Shown: positions 1 through 11,616, numbered from the stretch's first letter. The stretch is DNA of 33,043 nucleotides from Bacillota bacterium (GCA_021849745.1 JAJZSN010000029.1:1-33043); one strand, 5' to 3'. The notes: generated from the sequence alone by a model not told the origin. Program-made: numbers and translations.

Positions 1-89
1 TTATTAGGCTTAATATTGATTTATATTTTAGGCATCAACCGTCTCAAAAGACTGCTGATGCCTTTATTGATGCTCGATACGCCTAATAA
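1..89. repeat. Nested inverted repeats at the left edge
   Basis: TTATTAGGC (1-9) is the reverse complement of GCCTAATAA (81-89). Inside lies a hairpin with arms GGCATCA (31-37) and TGATGCC (56-62), containing a second stem GTCT (41-44)/AGAC (49-52). GCATCAA (32-38) could pair instead with TTGATGC (67-73). The inner hairpin is followed by TTTATT, a weak terminator tail, so it may end a gene lying left of the window. The rest of 90-280 is AT-rich; I see no gene or clear promoter in it. Confidence 0.45.
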
Positions 90-280
90 ACTGCAATATC
101 ATTATACCACAAATAAACGCCAATTTATTGATAGGAACAATATGATGGGTACTTACTCTATGCATTATCCCATTTTTAATTATCGTGTATACCATAGGAA
201 TATAACATACATATAATAAATTAGAAGTCCTTTTAACGGCTTGCAGGAGAGAACCCAAAACTTATTTGAGGAGATTCATA

Positions 281-1147
281 ATGAACTTAAATTATGAGTT
301 AACAGAGCCGCTAGTAATCATTTCTTACGATGATGCCCCTCTAACGGATTATACAATAGCATTTCCTCTTCATGTTCAATTCGGCATTCCAGCTGAAATC
401 AATGTAATTTCTGATTATATCGGTGTTTCAGGCTATCTGACCAAGGAACAAATTCTAAACATCTATGGTGCGGGCTGGAACATAGTAGCCCATTCCAAAG
501 GACACAAACTTTTAATTGACAGTTTTATAAACACAACCGTGAATATAGGTGATAAAAAAATATATATCAGTGAGCCCGATTTTTTTAAACATTGCCCATG
601 CAAAATTTATGAAGGAAATAAAAGTGAGGAAATCATAACGGGAAGTTCCGGGAAGGATTCCATTGGTACTTTTGTGCAACTTGAAACAGGTATAAAAGGC
701 TATTATTCAGCCAACGCAAGAATCGGGCTTACCGATGAGTCTATAAAGGAACAAATCATCAGCTGCAAAAATTTTTTTTTAAAAATAGGGATTTCTGTGG
801 ACCATTTTACTTATCCCTGGAATGCCTATGACGCAAGAAGTCAGCAAATTGTAGCAGAGCATTATATTTCAGCTAGGGCGGGGAGTACAACGGCAATTAA
901 CGAGAGAGGTTCAATTAATCGACACTGTCTAAATTCCGTTGATTTTATTGATTTGATTATGGAAGGTAAGCTTGAAAAAGTGCTGAATGAAACAGTAAGA
1001 AAAAGAGCACTATGCATCCTCTTTGCTCATACATGGGATCCCCGTTTTACCGCCAACAAACTTTTGACACTTTTTAACGAATTGCAAAAGAGGGGAATAC
1101 GCATAGGGACAAGAAATGATGCAATGGTATTTTTCGAAAAATCATAA
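281..1147 (+). CDS. NodB-like polysaccharide deacetylase family protein
   Basis: This is a 288-residue protein resembling divergent carbohydrate esterase family 4 (NodB-fold) deacetylases, metal-dependent enzymes that remove acetyl groups from polysaccharides. What can be seen: an acidic pair at Asp17-Asp18 in a beta-strand context (ISYDD), the metal-binding pattern His71-x3-His75 (AHSKGH), and a FTYPWNAYD segment near residue 178 like the F-x-Y-P motif. No signal peptide or membrane helix is visible, so it may be cytoplasmic or act on a nucleotide-linked or intracellular glycan. The start is ATG 281, because GAGGAG at 268-273 is spaced seven bases before it; an in-frame TTG at 266 lies before that site. 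The kinase gene follows 25 bases downstream, suggesting co-transcription. The substrate is unknown. Confidence 0.6.
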   Translation: MNLNYELTEPLVIISYDDAPLTDYTIAFPLHVQFGIPAEINVISDYIGVSGYLTKEQILNIYGAGWNIVAHSKGHKLLIDSFINTTVNIGDKKIYISEPDFFKHCPCKIYEGNKSEEIITGSSGKDSIGTFVQLETGIKGYYSANARIGLTDESIKEQIISCKNFFLKIGISVDHFTYPWNAYDARSQQIVAEHYISARAGSTTAINERGSINRHCLNSVDFIDLIMEGKLEKVLNETVRKRALCILFAHTWDPRFTANKLLTLFNELQKRGIRIGTRNDAMVFFEKS

Positions 1148-1172
1148 ACTTTTACAAAAAGGAGAAAATGAT

Positions 1173-2066
1173 ATGATTACAGCGAGTAAATTAATCCCGT
1201 ATTTGCATAAAAAATATCCTGAATTAAGAAATTTGCCTTATAAAGTCCTTGATTCTAGTTGGTCCTATCTAGTAGTCATTGCCGGAGATAAGTATGTATT
1301 CCGCTTCCCCAGGAGAGAGGAAGTTAAAAAAAGGTTGGAAAAAGAGCGAAAGATTCTACCTTTGTTAAAAGGTATACTACCTATCAGTATACCAGATTTT
1401 ATCTATACTTCCGATCCCTCTGATGATCTGGTTTATGTCGGATACCCTATGATTAAAGGGGAGCCGTTACATGCGGAAAAGTTTCGCACCCTGTCCAGTC
1501 TAGAAAAAGGACATCTTGCTCAAATGTTGGGAAAATTTCTTACAGTCATGCATAGATTCTCTCATCTTGATCTTTTAGAGAAGAAAAATGATACTTCCCA
1601 AATTAAAGCTGAATGGGAGCGTTTATACAAACTTTGCAGCAAAGCATTTCCGTTTATGGAAACTCAAACCCGTGATTGGTGTAAGAACTTGTTTGAACGT
1701 TTTTTATTGAATCCAGAAAATTTTAGGTTCAAGCCCCAATTAATTCACGGTGATCTGCATGGAGCACACATTTTATACAATACTGAAGATAAAAAATTAT
1801 CGGGGATTATTGATTTTGAAGATATGCAGGTAGGGGATCCCGCTTTTGATTTTATGCACTTGTATATAACTTACGGCAAAGAATTTGTGCAAAGTGTTAT
1901 CAAATATTATCAGGGAACAGTGGACTCTACATTCAATGAAAGGATTGAATCATTCTATGGAAAAACGTTGAACATCTGGGGGATTCTACACAGCGTTGAA
2001 ACAAACAACAAGGAAATTCTGAACATTTATCTTAAAAGGTTGCAATCTGAGATAAAAAACCAATAG
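1173..2066 (+). CDS. Aminoglycoside/macrolide phosphotransferase-fold kinase
   Basis: This 297-residue protein has the APH-type small-molecule kinase fold. The catalytic loop reads HGDLHGAHIL with Asp194 as predicted catalytic base. His199 stands where many family members have Asn, a variation known in macrolide 2'-phosphotransferases. The metal-binding motif IIDFED has Asp214, followed by GDPAFDF, typical of the family. The N-terminal lobe carries YVFRFPRREE, matching the nucleotide-binding strand. The start is ATG 1173, with AAAGGAG at 1158-1164; the reading frame extends upstream into the deacetylase gene but has no ribosome site there. Neighbouring deacetylase and glycosyltransferase genes make a role in sugar or cell-surface metabolism as plausible as antibiotic modification, so I make no resistance call. 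Confidence 0.7.
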   Translation: MITASKLIPYLHKKYPELRNLPYKVLDSSWSYLVVIAGDKYVFRFPRREEVKKRLEKERKILPLLKGILPISIPDFIYTSDPSDDLVYVGYPMIKGEPLHAEKFRTLSSLEKGHLAQMLGKFLTVMHRFSHLDLLEKKNDTSQIKAEWERLYKLCSKAFPFMETQTRDWCKNLFERFLLNPENFRFKPQLIHGDLHGAHILYNTEDKKLSGIIDFEDMQVGDPAFDFMHLYITYGKEFVQSVIKYYQGTVDSTFNERIESFYGKTLNIWGILHSVETNNKEILNIYLKRLQSEIKNQ

Positions 2067-2093
2067 GCTCTTATGGGAGCCTATTGGTTTTTA
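2055..2093. terminator. Bidirectional terminator embedded in both converging genes
   Basis: Arms AAAAACCAATAGGCTC (2055-2070) and GAGCCTATTGGTTTTT (2078-2093) form a long stem with an A-tract on one side and a T-tract on the other, so it can terminate transcription in both directions. The kinase stop TAG (2064-2066) and the glycosyltransferase stop (complement of 2071-2073) both lie inside the element. Confidence 0.85.
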
Positions 2094-4383
2094 ACAATTT
2101 TGATAGTAGATGAGCTTTATACAAAATTTCTTCTCGATTGGATAACAAGGTCTCCAACAAATGTAAAATGCTGCTGACTGTTCTCTCGGATAATATCCAA
2201 CCGACTCCAGTTCTACGCATTCTCTCAGCCGGGGCACCGAGGTCAAAGGTTATCACCGGATAACCTGAAAGTAATGCTTCACTTGTTGTATAAGAATATG
2301 TTTCAGGTACGACAGAAGCTATAACGACGATAGCGACATGATGTAGTGCGAGTAATTCGGATATATTATTATTTTGATATTTTCCTGTGATGTGTAAGAT
2401 TCCATCCTCACTGGTACAGGTCGTACAATGAAAGTCTGTATATCCGATAACTTTCAAGCGTATCGGCAACTGCCGTTTTCTGATTTCATCTTCAAGCCCA
2501 TAGATGATGAGGGAACCTTTTTCTTGTCCAATCGCCCCAATAAAAGCAATCTTTATTTGTTCTTCATTTACGAACTGTTCCTGGAAAGTATACTCAACGG
2601 GCCAACAAATTCGGTGTTCCCGAACCTCGATATTAATATTCGGATAATATTTATTAATAATGTCTCGGGCACATGTACTGGGGGCAATAATCTGATTCGC
2701 ATTCCGTAAAAATGAAGTAAACTTAAATCTCCATAGGTCAATATCAATTGGGGAAGAAGATACTTTGATGATAGTTTCGTTGCGCAGGTTGGTACTGATG
2801 CATTCCCTACATTTGCTAAGGGTCGTTTCAACATTGCAATAGACACCCTCGCGGTTCATCAGATGGCAATTCGGACATACTGCAAAATAATCGTGAATGA
2901 AGTAACTGTATTCAATACCGCATTGTTCAATTAATTTCAACATTGTATATACTGGATAATTTATTAAGTGGTTGATGAATACATGGTGAATAAAGAACAA
3001 CTCCAACAATTTTTTGAACTTTTCCACTGTTGTATAGCTTATATCCAGCACATAGGTAACAGGTTCAATAGTATTATGGTCTACGATATATAATTGGCCT
3101 TCTTGAAAAGTCATCACATATAACCGTTTTTCTTGCTGCAGAGACTTCATGCAATATTCGTAAAACAGCTGACTGCCGCCTCCCAATGTGTTGGTTATAA
3201 TTAGTAATCCCTCTCTTTTGGTAGTTCGAGCCGTTACAGCGCTATTTAGGATCGAGCGAATCGGGCGAATTGGATCGTTCTCGTAAAACTCCTGAATCCG
3301 TCTATTATATCCAGGAAATTTTGCTTCGATAATACTAAGGTGTTTCATCATCAGATTTTGTTTAATATCTGATGATATCTGGTTAAAACTAGCACCATGT
3401 TTATGATATACAAAAAGATTAGGGATTAAAACATTCTTATAACCTGCTTGTTCAGCCCGTAAGCACCAATCATTTTCCTCACCGTATCCTTTTTCAAATA
3501 AGTTAGCATCGAAAAAGCCAATGTCGTGTATTGTATTTCGGTTCATCGCCAAACAAAAACCGATTCCTGTAGGAATTTCCACGGGGATATCCTGTCCGTA
3601 TTGGCTAAAAACATCATTTAGCTCATCTAATGTTAAATTTTCCGGTAATTTATTATCTTGACCTATCAATGGGAAAGAGCAGATTTCCGCACTGTTGGAA
3701 AAAGGTGTAACCGAAGCAATGGTGTTATTTCTCATAATAGGTTTAATCAGACGGCTAAGCCATTCTTTTGGCACTTCTGTATCAGAATTCAAAATGACCA
3801 CGTGATTAGAGGTTAATTCCAGTCCTTTATTAATTGACTGGATAAAACCAATATTTTGATTATTGCGAATGATGGATATGTTTTTTAAGTTATCTGGTTT
3901 CTGTTTGAGAAGTCTCAATTCTTCAAGATAATCCACAACTTTTTCATCGGTGCTACAATCATCGATAAGGTTAAGAGTATAAGGAATGTTAGTATTATTC
4001 AGCACGCTTTTTATACAGGTTTTGATATATTCTACAGCATTATAAATCGGAATAATAATATCTACTGTTGTAAAATCCTTTTCATTAACGTTGGATTGTA
4101 GCAAATTTTCTAAATAGTTGATTGGCGGGGGAACAGTTTGATTATTAACAGGAACAGTTTGATTATTAACAGATATTTTTTTAATTTTCAATAATTTTTT
4201 TTTCAATTGTTTTATTTTCGAGACTAAATTTTTAATTATACGACTCTTAAATTGACAGGAAGGCGCTTTTTTGTGAGGTGATCTTTTCTTCGTAGGCTTT
4301 AATCGTTTTTTTATACCTCTACTTAATGAATTTTTTAACTTTTTTGCGGATGGAACCTTATAGACTGGCTTTCTTTTTTTCAT
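2071..4383 (-). CDS. Two-domain glycosyltransferase (GT2 plus GT4-like) with basic N-terminus
   Basis: This 770-residue protein has three parts. Residues 1-69 are extremely basic (29 Lys/Arg) and are followed by a tandem VNNQTVP duplication. A GT-A/GT2 domain spans roughly 105-330. It shows VDIIIPIYNA, the IDDCSTD nucleotide-binding strand, the DxD-like NSDTEVP and the acceptor-side EENDWCLRAEQAGY. A C-terminal GT-B/GT4-like domain (about 390-760) begins with LLIITNTLGGGSQLFYEY and ends with TTSEALLSGYPVITFDLGAP, which carries the family's Glu. A Cys cluster (CPNC, then C and CREC) lies at its start. Both domains probably transfer sugars to a polysaccharide or glycoprotein. The start is taken at ATG 4383-4381, behind a GGGGGG Shine-Dalgarno-like run; the ATG eleven codons upstream has no ribosome site. 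No signal peptide or membrane helix is evident, so it is probably cytoplasmic. Confidence 0.75.
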   Translation of the reverse strand: MKKRKPVYKVPSAKKLKNSLSRGIKKRLKPTKKRSPHKKAPSCQFKSRIIKNLVSKIKQLKKKLLKIKKISVNNQTVPVNNQTVPPPINYLENLLQSNVNEKDFTTVDIIIPIYNAVEYIKTCIKSVLNNTNIPYTLNLIDDCSTDEKVVDYLEELRLLKQKPDNLKNISIIRNNQNIGFIQSINKGLELTSNHVVILNSDTEVPKEWLSRLIKPIMRNNTIASVTPFSNSAEICSFPLIGQDNKLPENLTLDELNDVFSQYGQDIPVEIPTGIGFCLAMNRNTIHDIGFFDANLFEKGYGEENDWCLRAEQAGYKNVLIPNLFVYHKHGASFNQISSDIKQNLMMKHLSIIEAKFPGYNRRIQEFYENDPIRPIRSILNSAVTARTTKREGLLIITNTLGGGSQLFYEYCMKSLQQEKRLYVMTFQEGQLYIVDHNTIEPVTYVLDISYTTVEKFKKLLELFFIHHVFINHLINYPVYTMLKLIEQCGIEYSYFIHDYFAVCPNCHLMNREGVYCNVETTLSKCRECISTNLRNETIIKVSSSPIDIDLWRFKFTSFLRNANQIIAPSTCARDIINKYYPNINIEVREHRICWPVEYTFQEQFVNEEQIKIAFIGAIGQEKGSLIIYGLEDEIRKRQLPIRLKVIGYTDFHCTTCTSEDGILHITGKYQNNNISELLALHHVAIVVIASVVPETYSYTTSEALLSGYPVITFDLGAPAERMRRTGVGWILSERTVSSILHLLETLLSNREEILYKAHLLSKLLKTNRLP
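4130..4171 (-). repeat. 21-bp tandem duplication inside the glycosyltransferase gene
   Basis: Positions 4130-4150 and 4151-4171 are identical 21-bp units starting GGAACAGTTTGATTATT on the + strand. They encode the doubled heptapeptide VNNQTVP in the linker between the basic N-terminus and the GT2 domain. The identity at DNA level implies a recent in-frame duplication. Confidence 0.9.
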
Positions 4384-4610
4384 ACTTTTCCCCCCAGGAA
4401 ACGATTGGAAATTCATTATATGTTTTATTGCAGTATTTATTGAAACTATAGTTATTGAAAACGCTGAATCACTAGTTTTAATATCATATGTGGGTTAATA
4501 ATTTTAGGTGTATTACACAACACGAAGACTGTTAATAAGAATGTGACAACTTCTTTTACATTACCATAAATCTTAACGGTATTTTTATTTATCTTCTCTT
4601 TAATCTACGC

Positions 4611-4642
4611 TATAATGGAATGTAGCGATTTAAACAGGAGGA
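4611..4642 (+). promoter_or_regulatory. Probable sigma-A promoter -10 and ribosome site for the ABC-F genes
   Basis: A perfect TATAAT lies at 4611-4616, but the -35 region (TTTATC near 4588) is poor. AGGAGGA at 4636-4642 sits seven bases before the GTG start at 4650. The leader would be short, about 25 nt. Confidence 0.55.
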
Positions 4643-4649
4643 ACTTGAA

Positions 4650-7830
<3,181 letters not shown>

Positions 7831-7869
7831 CCACAAGGGGCAAAGCAAGCTATTATAAAAGTAATAAAC

Positions 7870-7945
7870 CTCTGTGTCCTCTGTGGACCTCTGTGGATTG
7901 ATTTTAAAAATAATCTTTAAAAGGAAACCACAGAGGACCACAGAG
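7870..7945. repeat. Fold-back CTCTGTG / CACAGAG inverted repeat
   Basis: CTCTGTGTCCTCTGTGG (7870-7886) is complementary, with one base missing, to CCACAGAGGACCACAGAG (7928-7945). A further half copy, ACCTCTGTGG, is at 7887-7896. The core resembles a short dispersed repeat (CCACAGAGGACACAGAG-like) found between genes in many bacterial genomes. It lies in the gap between ykpA and yfmR and could form a hairpin in RNA or be a small non-autonomous element. Confidence 0.7.
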
Positions 7946-7988
7946 AAAAAATTAATTAAGGTAAGGAAAATCTTGCGTTTACTTTTAA

Positions 7989-8015
7989 GCCCTGCTGTAA
8001 TAATCACAGTAGGGC
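7989..8015. other. Hairpin upstream of yfmR-like gene
   Basis: GCCCTGCTGT (7989-7998) pairs with ACAGTAGGGC (8006-8015) through one G-T wobble and a seven-base loop. No T-run follows, so it is not a typical terminator on either strand. It lies 60 bases before the next start codon. Confidence 0.5.
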
Positions 8016-8074
8016 ATTGCCATAAGCATATATAAACATAACTAAACAAATGCTTAATAAGAAGGAGGCACCAA

Positions 8075-9889
8075 ATGAACCTTCTCTCAATGGAAAACCT
8101 CTCCAAAAGCTATGGTGATAAAACCCTTTTCCAAGATATTACCTTTGGTATAAGCGAAGGGGAGAAAATAGGCCTCATTGGGGTAAACGGAACGGGTAAA
8201 TCTACCTTTCTGAAAATTATTGCCGGGGTAGATTTCCCCGACAAAGGAAAAGTAATCAAGGGTAGTAAAGTGAGAATCGAGTACCTTGCTCAAAACCCTG
8301 ATTTCGACCCCCAAGTAACGGTGCTGGAACAAGTATTCAAAGGAACCTCCAAGCAAACCAATTCCGTAGACCCTTGGCAACTGGAAAGCGAGGCCAAAAC
8401 CATCCTCAACAAACTAGGCATCACCGACCTGGAGGCCAAAGTTGGTACCCTTTCAGGGGGCCAAAGAAAACGCATCGCCATGGCCGCCACCTTGTTGAGC
8501 CCTGCTGACTTATTAATCCTGGACGAACCTACCAATCATATCGATAATGAAACGGTGGCGTGGCTGGAGGATTATCTCAAAGCCCGCAAAGGCGCCTTAT
8601 TAATGATAACCCATGACAGATATTTCTTAGACCGGGTAACCAATCGTATCATCGAACTGGATAAGGGTAAACTGTACACTTATGAAGGCAACTACAGCAT
8701 GTTTCTGGAACTAAAAGCAGAGAGGGAGGAGCAGCTTCAAGCCTCTGAACTAAAGCGCCAAAACCTCCTTCGCAATGAATTGGCCTGGATAAAACGAGGG
8801 GCCAAAGCCAGAACCACCAAACAGAAGGCCAGGATTGAACGCTTTAACAACCTCCTTGCCGATGAACCAACGGTCTCTAATGATAAAATCGAAATCTCCG
8901 TAGGTGCTACCAGATTGGGTAAAAAAGTCATCCAACTGGAGAGAGTTAGTAAAAGCTTCTCCGGAAGAAACTTTATCAAGGATTTTAGTTACTCCTTAGC
9001 GAGAGATGATCGGGTGGGTATCATCGGTCCCAACGGAACCGGCAAAACCACCTTGTTAAAAATCTTAGCAGGAACCTTAGAACCGGATGAAGGCACTGTA
9101 GACCGCGGCCCAACGGTTAAAGTGGGCTATTTCTCCCAAGAAAATACCGAGATGGACCCCAATCTTAGAGTCATCGAATACATCAAAGAAGAAGCCGAAT
9201 ATATCCCCACCCCTGATGGCGGCCTCATTAGTGCGGCCCAAATGCTGGAGAGGTTTCTGTTCCCCTCTGGACTTCAGTGGACCCCCATCGCCAAACTTTC
9301 AGGTGGTGAAAAGAGACGCCTTTATCTGCTGAGGATTCTGATGGGTGCCCCCAATGTCCTCTTACTAGATGAACCGACCAATGATTTGGATATCCAAACC
9401 CTGACCATCCTGGAGGATTACCTAGATGATTTTCCCGGCGCAGTGGTGGTGGTTTCCCATGACCGCTATTTCTTAGACAGAGTGACCGAGAAAATTCTCG
9501 ATTTCGTCGGAAATGGCTCCATATATGAGTTCACTGGTAATTATACCGAATATCTGGAGTCGGAATTCCTTAAAAACAAGAAGGATAACCTGGAGCCCAA
9601 AGTCACTGAAACAAAGGAAAAAGCGGCCCGTAATAAGGAACGGGCCCTCAAGTTCTCCTATAAAGAACAAAAGGAATACGAAGAAATAGATGACATCATC
9701 GCTAAGGTAGAAGATGAACTGCAACAGGTAAAAAGTAAAATCCTCGAAGCAGGAAGCAACTATTCTCTACTTCAGGAACTTTTAGCTGAACAACAGAAAC
9801 TTGAAGCCCAGCTTGATGAATTACTGGAACGATGGACCTACCTTAATGAACTTGCTGAGGCCATCGTCCGACAGAAATCAGGACAATAG
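8075..9889 (+). CDS. yfmR: ABC-F ATPase, Uup/YfmR type
   Basis: This 604-residue ABC-F protein has an extra C-terminal coiled coil, the hallmark of the Uup/YfmR branch. Domain 1 has Walker A GVNGTGKST (36-44), signature LSGGQRKRIAMAA and Walker B LLILDEPTNHID. The linker is basic (LAWIKRGAKARTTKQKAR). Domain 2 has GPNGTGKTT from residue 318, signature LSGGEKRRLYLL and [11 protein letters not shown]. Residues about 530-604 are Glu/Lys-rich heptads (YEEIDDIIAKVEDELQ). In the family, this protein relieves ribosome stalling, genetically linked to EF-P in Bacillus. AAGGAGG ahead of ATG 8075 supports the start. The 244-base gap from ykpA holds repeats, so it may have its own promoter; I see only an AT-rich TATAAA near 8031 as a -10 candidate. 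Confidence 0.85.
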   Translation: MNLLSMENLSKSYGDKTLFQDITFGISEGEKIGLIGVNGTGKSTFLKIIAGVDFPDKGKVIKGSKVRIEYLAQNPDFDPQVTVLEQVFKGTSKQTNSVDPWQLESEAKTILNKLGITDLEAKVGTLSGGQRKRIAMAATLLSPADLLILDEPTNHIDNETVAWLEDYLKARKGALLMITHDRYFLDRVTNRIIELDKGKLYTYEGNYSMFLELKAEREEQLQASELKRQNLLRNELAWIKRGAKARTTKQKARIERFNNLLADEPTVSNDKIEISVGATRLGKKVIQLERVSKSFSGRNFIKDFSYSLARDDRVGIIGPNGTGKTTLLKILAGTLEPDEGTVDRGPTVKVGYFSQENTEMDPNLRVIEYIKEEAEYIPTPDGGLISAAQMLERFLFPSGLQWTPIAKLSGGEKRRLYLLRILMGAPNVLLLDEPTNDLDIQTLTILEDYLDDFPGAVVVVSHDRYFLDRVTEKILDFVGNGSIYEFTGNYTEYLESEFLKNKKDNLEPKVTETKEKAARNKERALKFSYKEQKEYEEIDDIIAKVEDELQQVKSKILEAGSNYSLLQELLAEQQKLEAQLDELLERWTYLNELAEAIVRQKSGQ

Positions 9890-10008
9890 TAATCCCCATG
9901 CATATTATTTTTCTCCCCTCATAAACTACCAATGTTACGGAAGTTCAATAAAGAAGAGGAGAGAATATAGGCTGTGCCGTGGCCGCAGCCCCATTATGGT
10001 ATTAAAAC

Positions 10009-10043
10009 AACCGTAATTCAGACTGAATTAGGGTTATTTTTTT
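10009..10043 (+). terminator. Intrinsic terminator or attenuator before the helicase gene
   Basis: AACC-G-TAATTC (10009-10019) pairs with GAATTA-G-GGTT (10025-10035) around AGACT, with one G-G mismatch, and is followed by seven T (10037-10043). It ends the yfmR transcript 120 bases after the stop. As it lies only 74 bases before the helicase start, it could also act as an attenuator of the helicase gene. Confidence 0.75.
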
Positions 10044-10116
10044 ACCATAAAGGATAATGGAGTTAAATGAAGAATTATCCATAAGACAAGACACCATTGC
10101 AACAAGGAGCGATAAA

Positions 10117-11289
10117 GTGAATAACAAGCAAAGTTTCGAACAACTAGGCATTCCAGGGCCTTTAGTAGAAAAGCTCAAAATCAATAACATCCTGACCCCC
10201 ACTAAGGTTCAAGCAGAGGCAATACCTCTAATACTACAGGGAAAGGATGTAATCGGCCAATCCCCTACCGGAACGGGCAAAACCTTGGCCTACTTACTGC
10301 CTATATTAACTAAAATTATCCCTACCGAAAAAACCATTCAAGTCCTAATCTTGGCCCCCACCAGGGAGTTGGCCATGCAAATCACTAAAGTAGCCAATGA
10401 AATGGGTGATGACCAAGGGATATTAACCATACCCATTCTGGGTGGGGTAAACATCCAACGTCAAGCAGACTCCCTAAAAAAGAAGCCTCAACTGGTGGTA
10501 GGAACCCCCGGTCGAGTGCTGGAACTGATTCGTATGAAGAAAATCAACGCCCAAACCGTCAAGACCATAGTAGTAGACGAAGCCGATAAAATGTGGCAGA
10601 TGGGTTTCAAGGAAGACGTTAAGTCCATCATCAAATCCACCCTACGAGACCGCCAAGTAATTATGGTTTCAGCCACTGTAGCCCCTGAAATAGTAGCATC
10701 TTCCCTGGAGATGTTGAATAAACCAGAATTGGTTAATGTCTCACAGGATACCAAAATAGCCGGAACCATAAAACACATCTATTTTATGACCCAGGAAAAA
10801 TCCAAGGCAGATAATCTACGGAAGTTAATTAGAATCTACAAGCCCAAAAAAGCCATTGTCTTCATTAACAGCAATAAAGGGGTTTTACCTTTCACCAAGC
10901 GTTTTCGGGATTTTGGTTTTGCCACTGAAGGACTCCACAGTGAAATGAACCCCCAGGAAAGAAAAAATGTTCTAGAGAAATTCCGCTCAGGAAAGGCCCA
11001 ACTATTGGTGACCACCGATTTATTCGCCCGCGGAATGGATATCAAAGATGTGGAGTTTGTCTTCAACTTCGATATACCTACTAATGCAGATTATTATATC
11101 CATCGGGCAGGCCGTACCGGAAGGGCTGGACAAGAGGGGTTGACAATTAACTTCGTAACCCCCGACCAGAAATTTATTATGGTTAAATACGCTAAGCAGT
11201 TACAGATAAGCATAGAAGAGTGGGGAATAGCAGACGACAAGGTTGTTCCCGTAAAGAAGAGAAGCCCAAAAAGAATATCAGAAAATTAA
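10117..11289 (+). CDS. DEAD-box ATP-dependent RNA helicase
   Basis: This 390-residue protein is a minimal DEAD-box helicase that remodels RNA or ribosome assembly intermediates in the cytoplasm. Motifs in order are a Q-motif region (FEQLGIPGPLVEKL), motif I SPTGTGKT (49-56), PTRELA, TPGR, motif II DEAD (154-157), SAT, and motif VI HRAGRTGRAG from residue 329. There is only a short basic tail (KKRSPKRISEN), so it lacks the RNA-recognition extension of DbpA/CshA-type enzymes. The start is GTG 10117, because AAGGAG lies at 10104-10109; an in-frame ATG at 10057 has its AAAGGA only two bases away and is unlikely. It follows three ABC-F genes, consistent with a translation-linked neighbourhood. Confidence 0.88.
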   Translation: MNNKQSFEQLGIPGPLVEKLKINNILTPTKVQAEAIPLILQGKDVIGQSPTGTGKTLAYLLPILTKIIPTEKTIQVLILAPTRELAMQITKVANEMGDDQGILTIPILGGVNIQRQADSLKKKPQLVVGTPGRVLELIRMKKINAQTVKTIVVDEADKMWQMGFKEDVKSIIKSTLRDRQVIMVSATVAPEIVASSLEMLNKPELVNVSQDTKIAGTIKHIYFMTQEKSKADNLRKLIRIYKPKKAIVFINSNKGVLPFTKRFRDFGFATEGLHSEMNPQERKNVLEKFRSGKAQLLVTTDLFARGMDIKDVEFVFNFDIPTNADYYIHRAGRTGRAGQEGLTINFVTPDQKFIMVKYAKQLQISIEEWGIADDKVVPVKKRSPKRISEN

Positions 11290-11344
11290 AGGAGCTGGTG
11301 TTAGGAGAATTAATCCTTGATTTTGCCGATAAAAACGAAAAAGG

Positions 11345-11395
11345 AAACAGGAGTTGGGATAAGTTAGCCTAATTTGTCTCAACTCCTGTTTTGTT
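11345..11395 (+). terminator. Intrinsic terminator after the helicase gene
   Basis: AAACAGGAGTTG-G-GA (11345-11359) pairs with TC-T-CAACTCCTGTTT (11377-11391), followed by TTGTT. It separates the helicase unit from the catabolic locus. Confidence 0.85.
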
Positions 11396-11512
11396 ATTGT
11401 AGTGGGTTGTAAAACTACGTCTTTTTCAGTGGTCTCCGCCTTTGCCTTTTTTCATTTATATGGTCATTGATCAATCGACTATAGTGAACAAACTACAAAA
11501 GTATCCTATAAG

Positions 11513-11530
11513 TGATGATGGATATCATCA
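11513..11530. promoter_or_regulatory. Distal dyad of the bss promoter (activator site candidate)
   Basis: TGATGATGGATATCATCA is an 18-bp dyad of the form TGATGA-N6-TCATCR. It begins 177 bp before the GG of the sigma-54-like promoter. The flanking GTGATGTT (11531-11538) is also shared with the bbs upstream region: the 26-bp block 11513-11538 matches 18320-18345 at 21 positions. The placement fits an upstream activating sequence for a bacterial enhancer-binding protein. Confidence 0.7.
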
Positions 11531-11598
11531 GTGATGTTGGTAAGAATCGCGCCCCACGTCCTAAATGACTTTATTTTGCCAATTGAAAATAGAAATAG

Positions 11599-11616
11599 TG
11601 ATGATTTTTTGCATCT
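11599..11616. promoter_or_regulatory. Proximal dyad of the bss promoter
   Basis: TGATGATTTTTTGCATCT has one perfect half site (TGATGA) and a degenerate second half (CATC retained). It starts 91 bp before the promoter GG, exactly the distance of the corresponding site before bbsA. Confidence 0.55.

Noticed and set aside
16..258. Short open frames on both strands in the first 260 bases
   Set aside because: AT-rich sequence with inverted repeats, no convincing ribosome sites, and low-complexity products.
1173..2066. Antibiotic resistance gene
   Set aside because: The APH fold is clear but the family phosphorylates many small molecules, and the neighbours suggest glycan metabolism; nothing shows a drug substrate.
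7870..7945. A CRISPR-like repeat array from the repeated CTCTGTGG units
   Set aside because: Only three partial units, inverted rather than direct, with no regular spacers.
9801..10016. A 71-codon frame following yfmR
   Set aside because: It overlaps the yfmR coding end in another frame and runs into the terminator.
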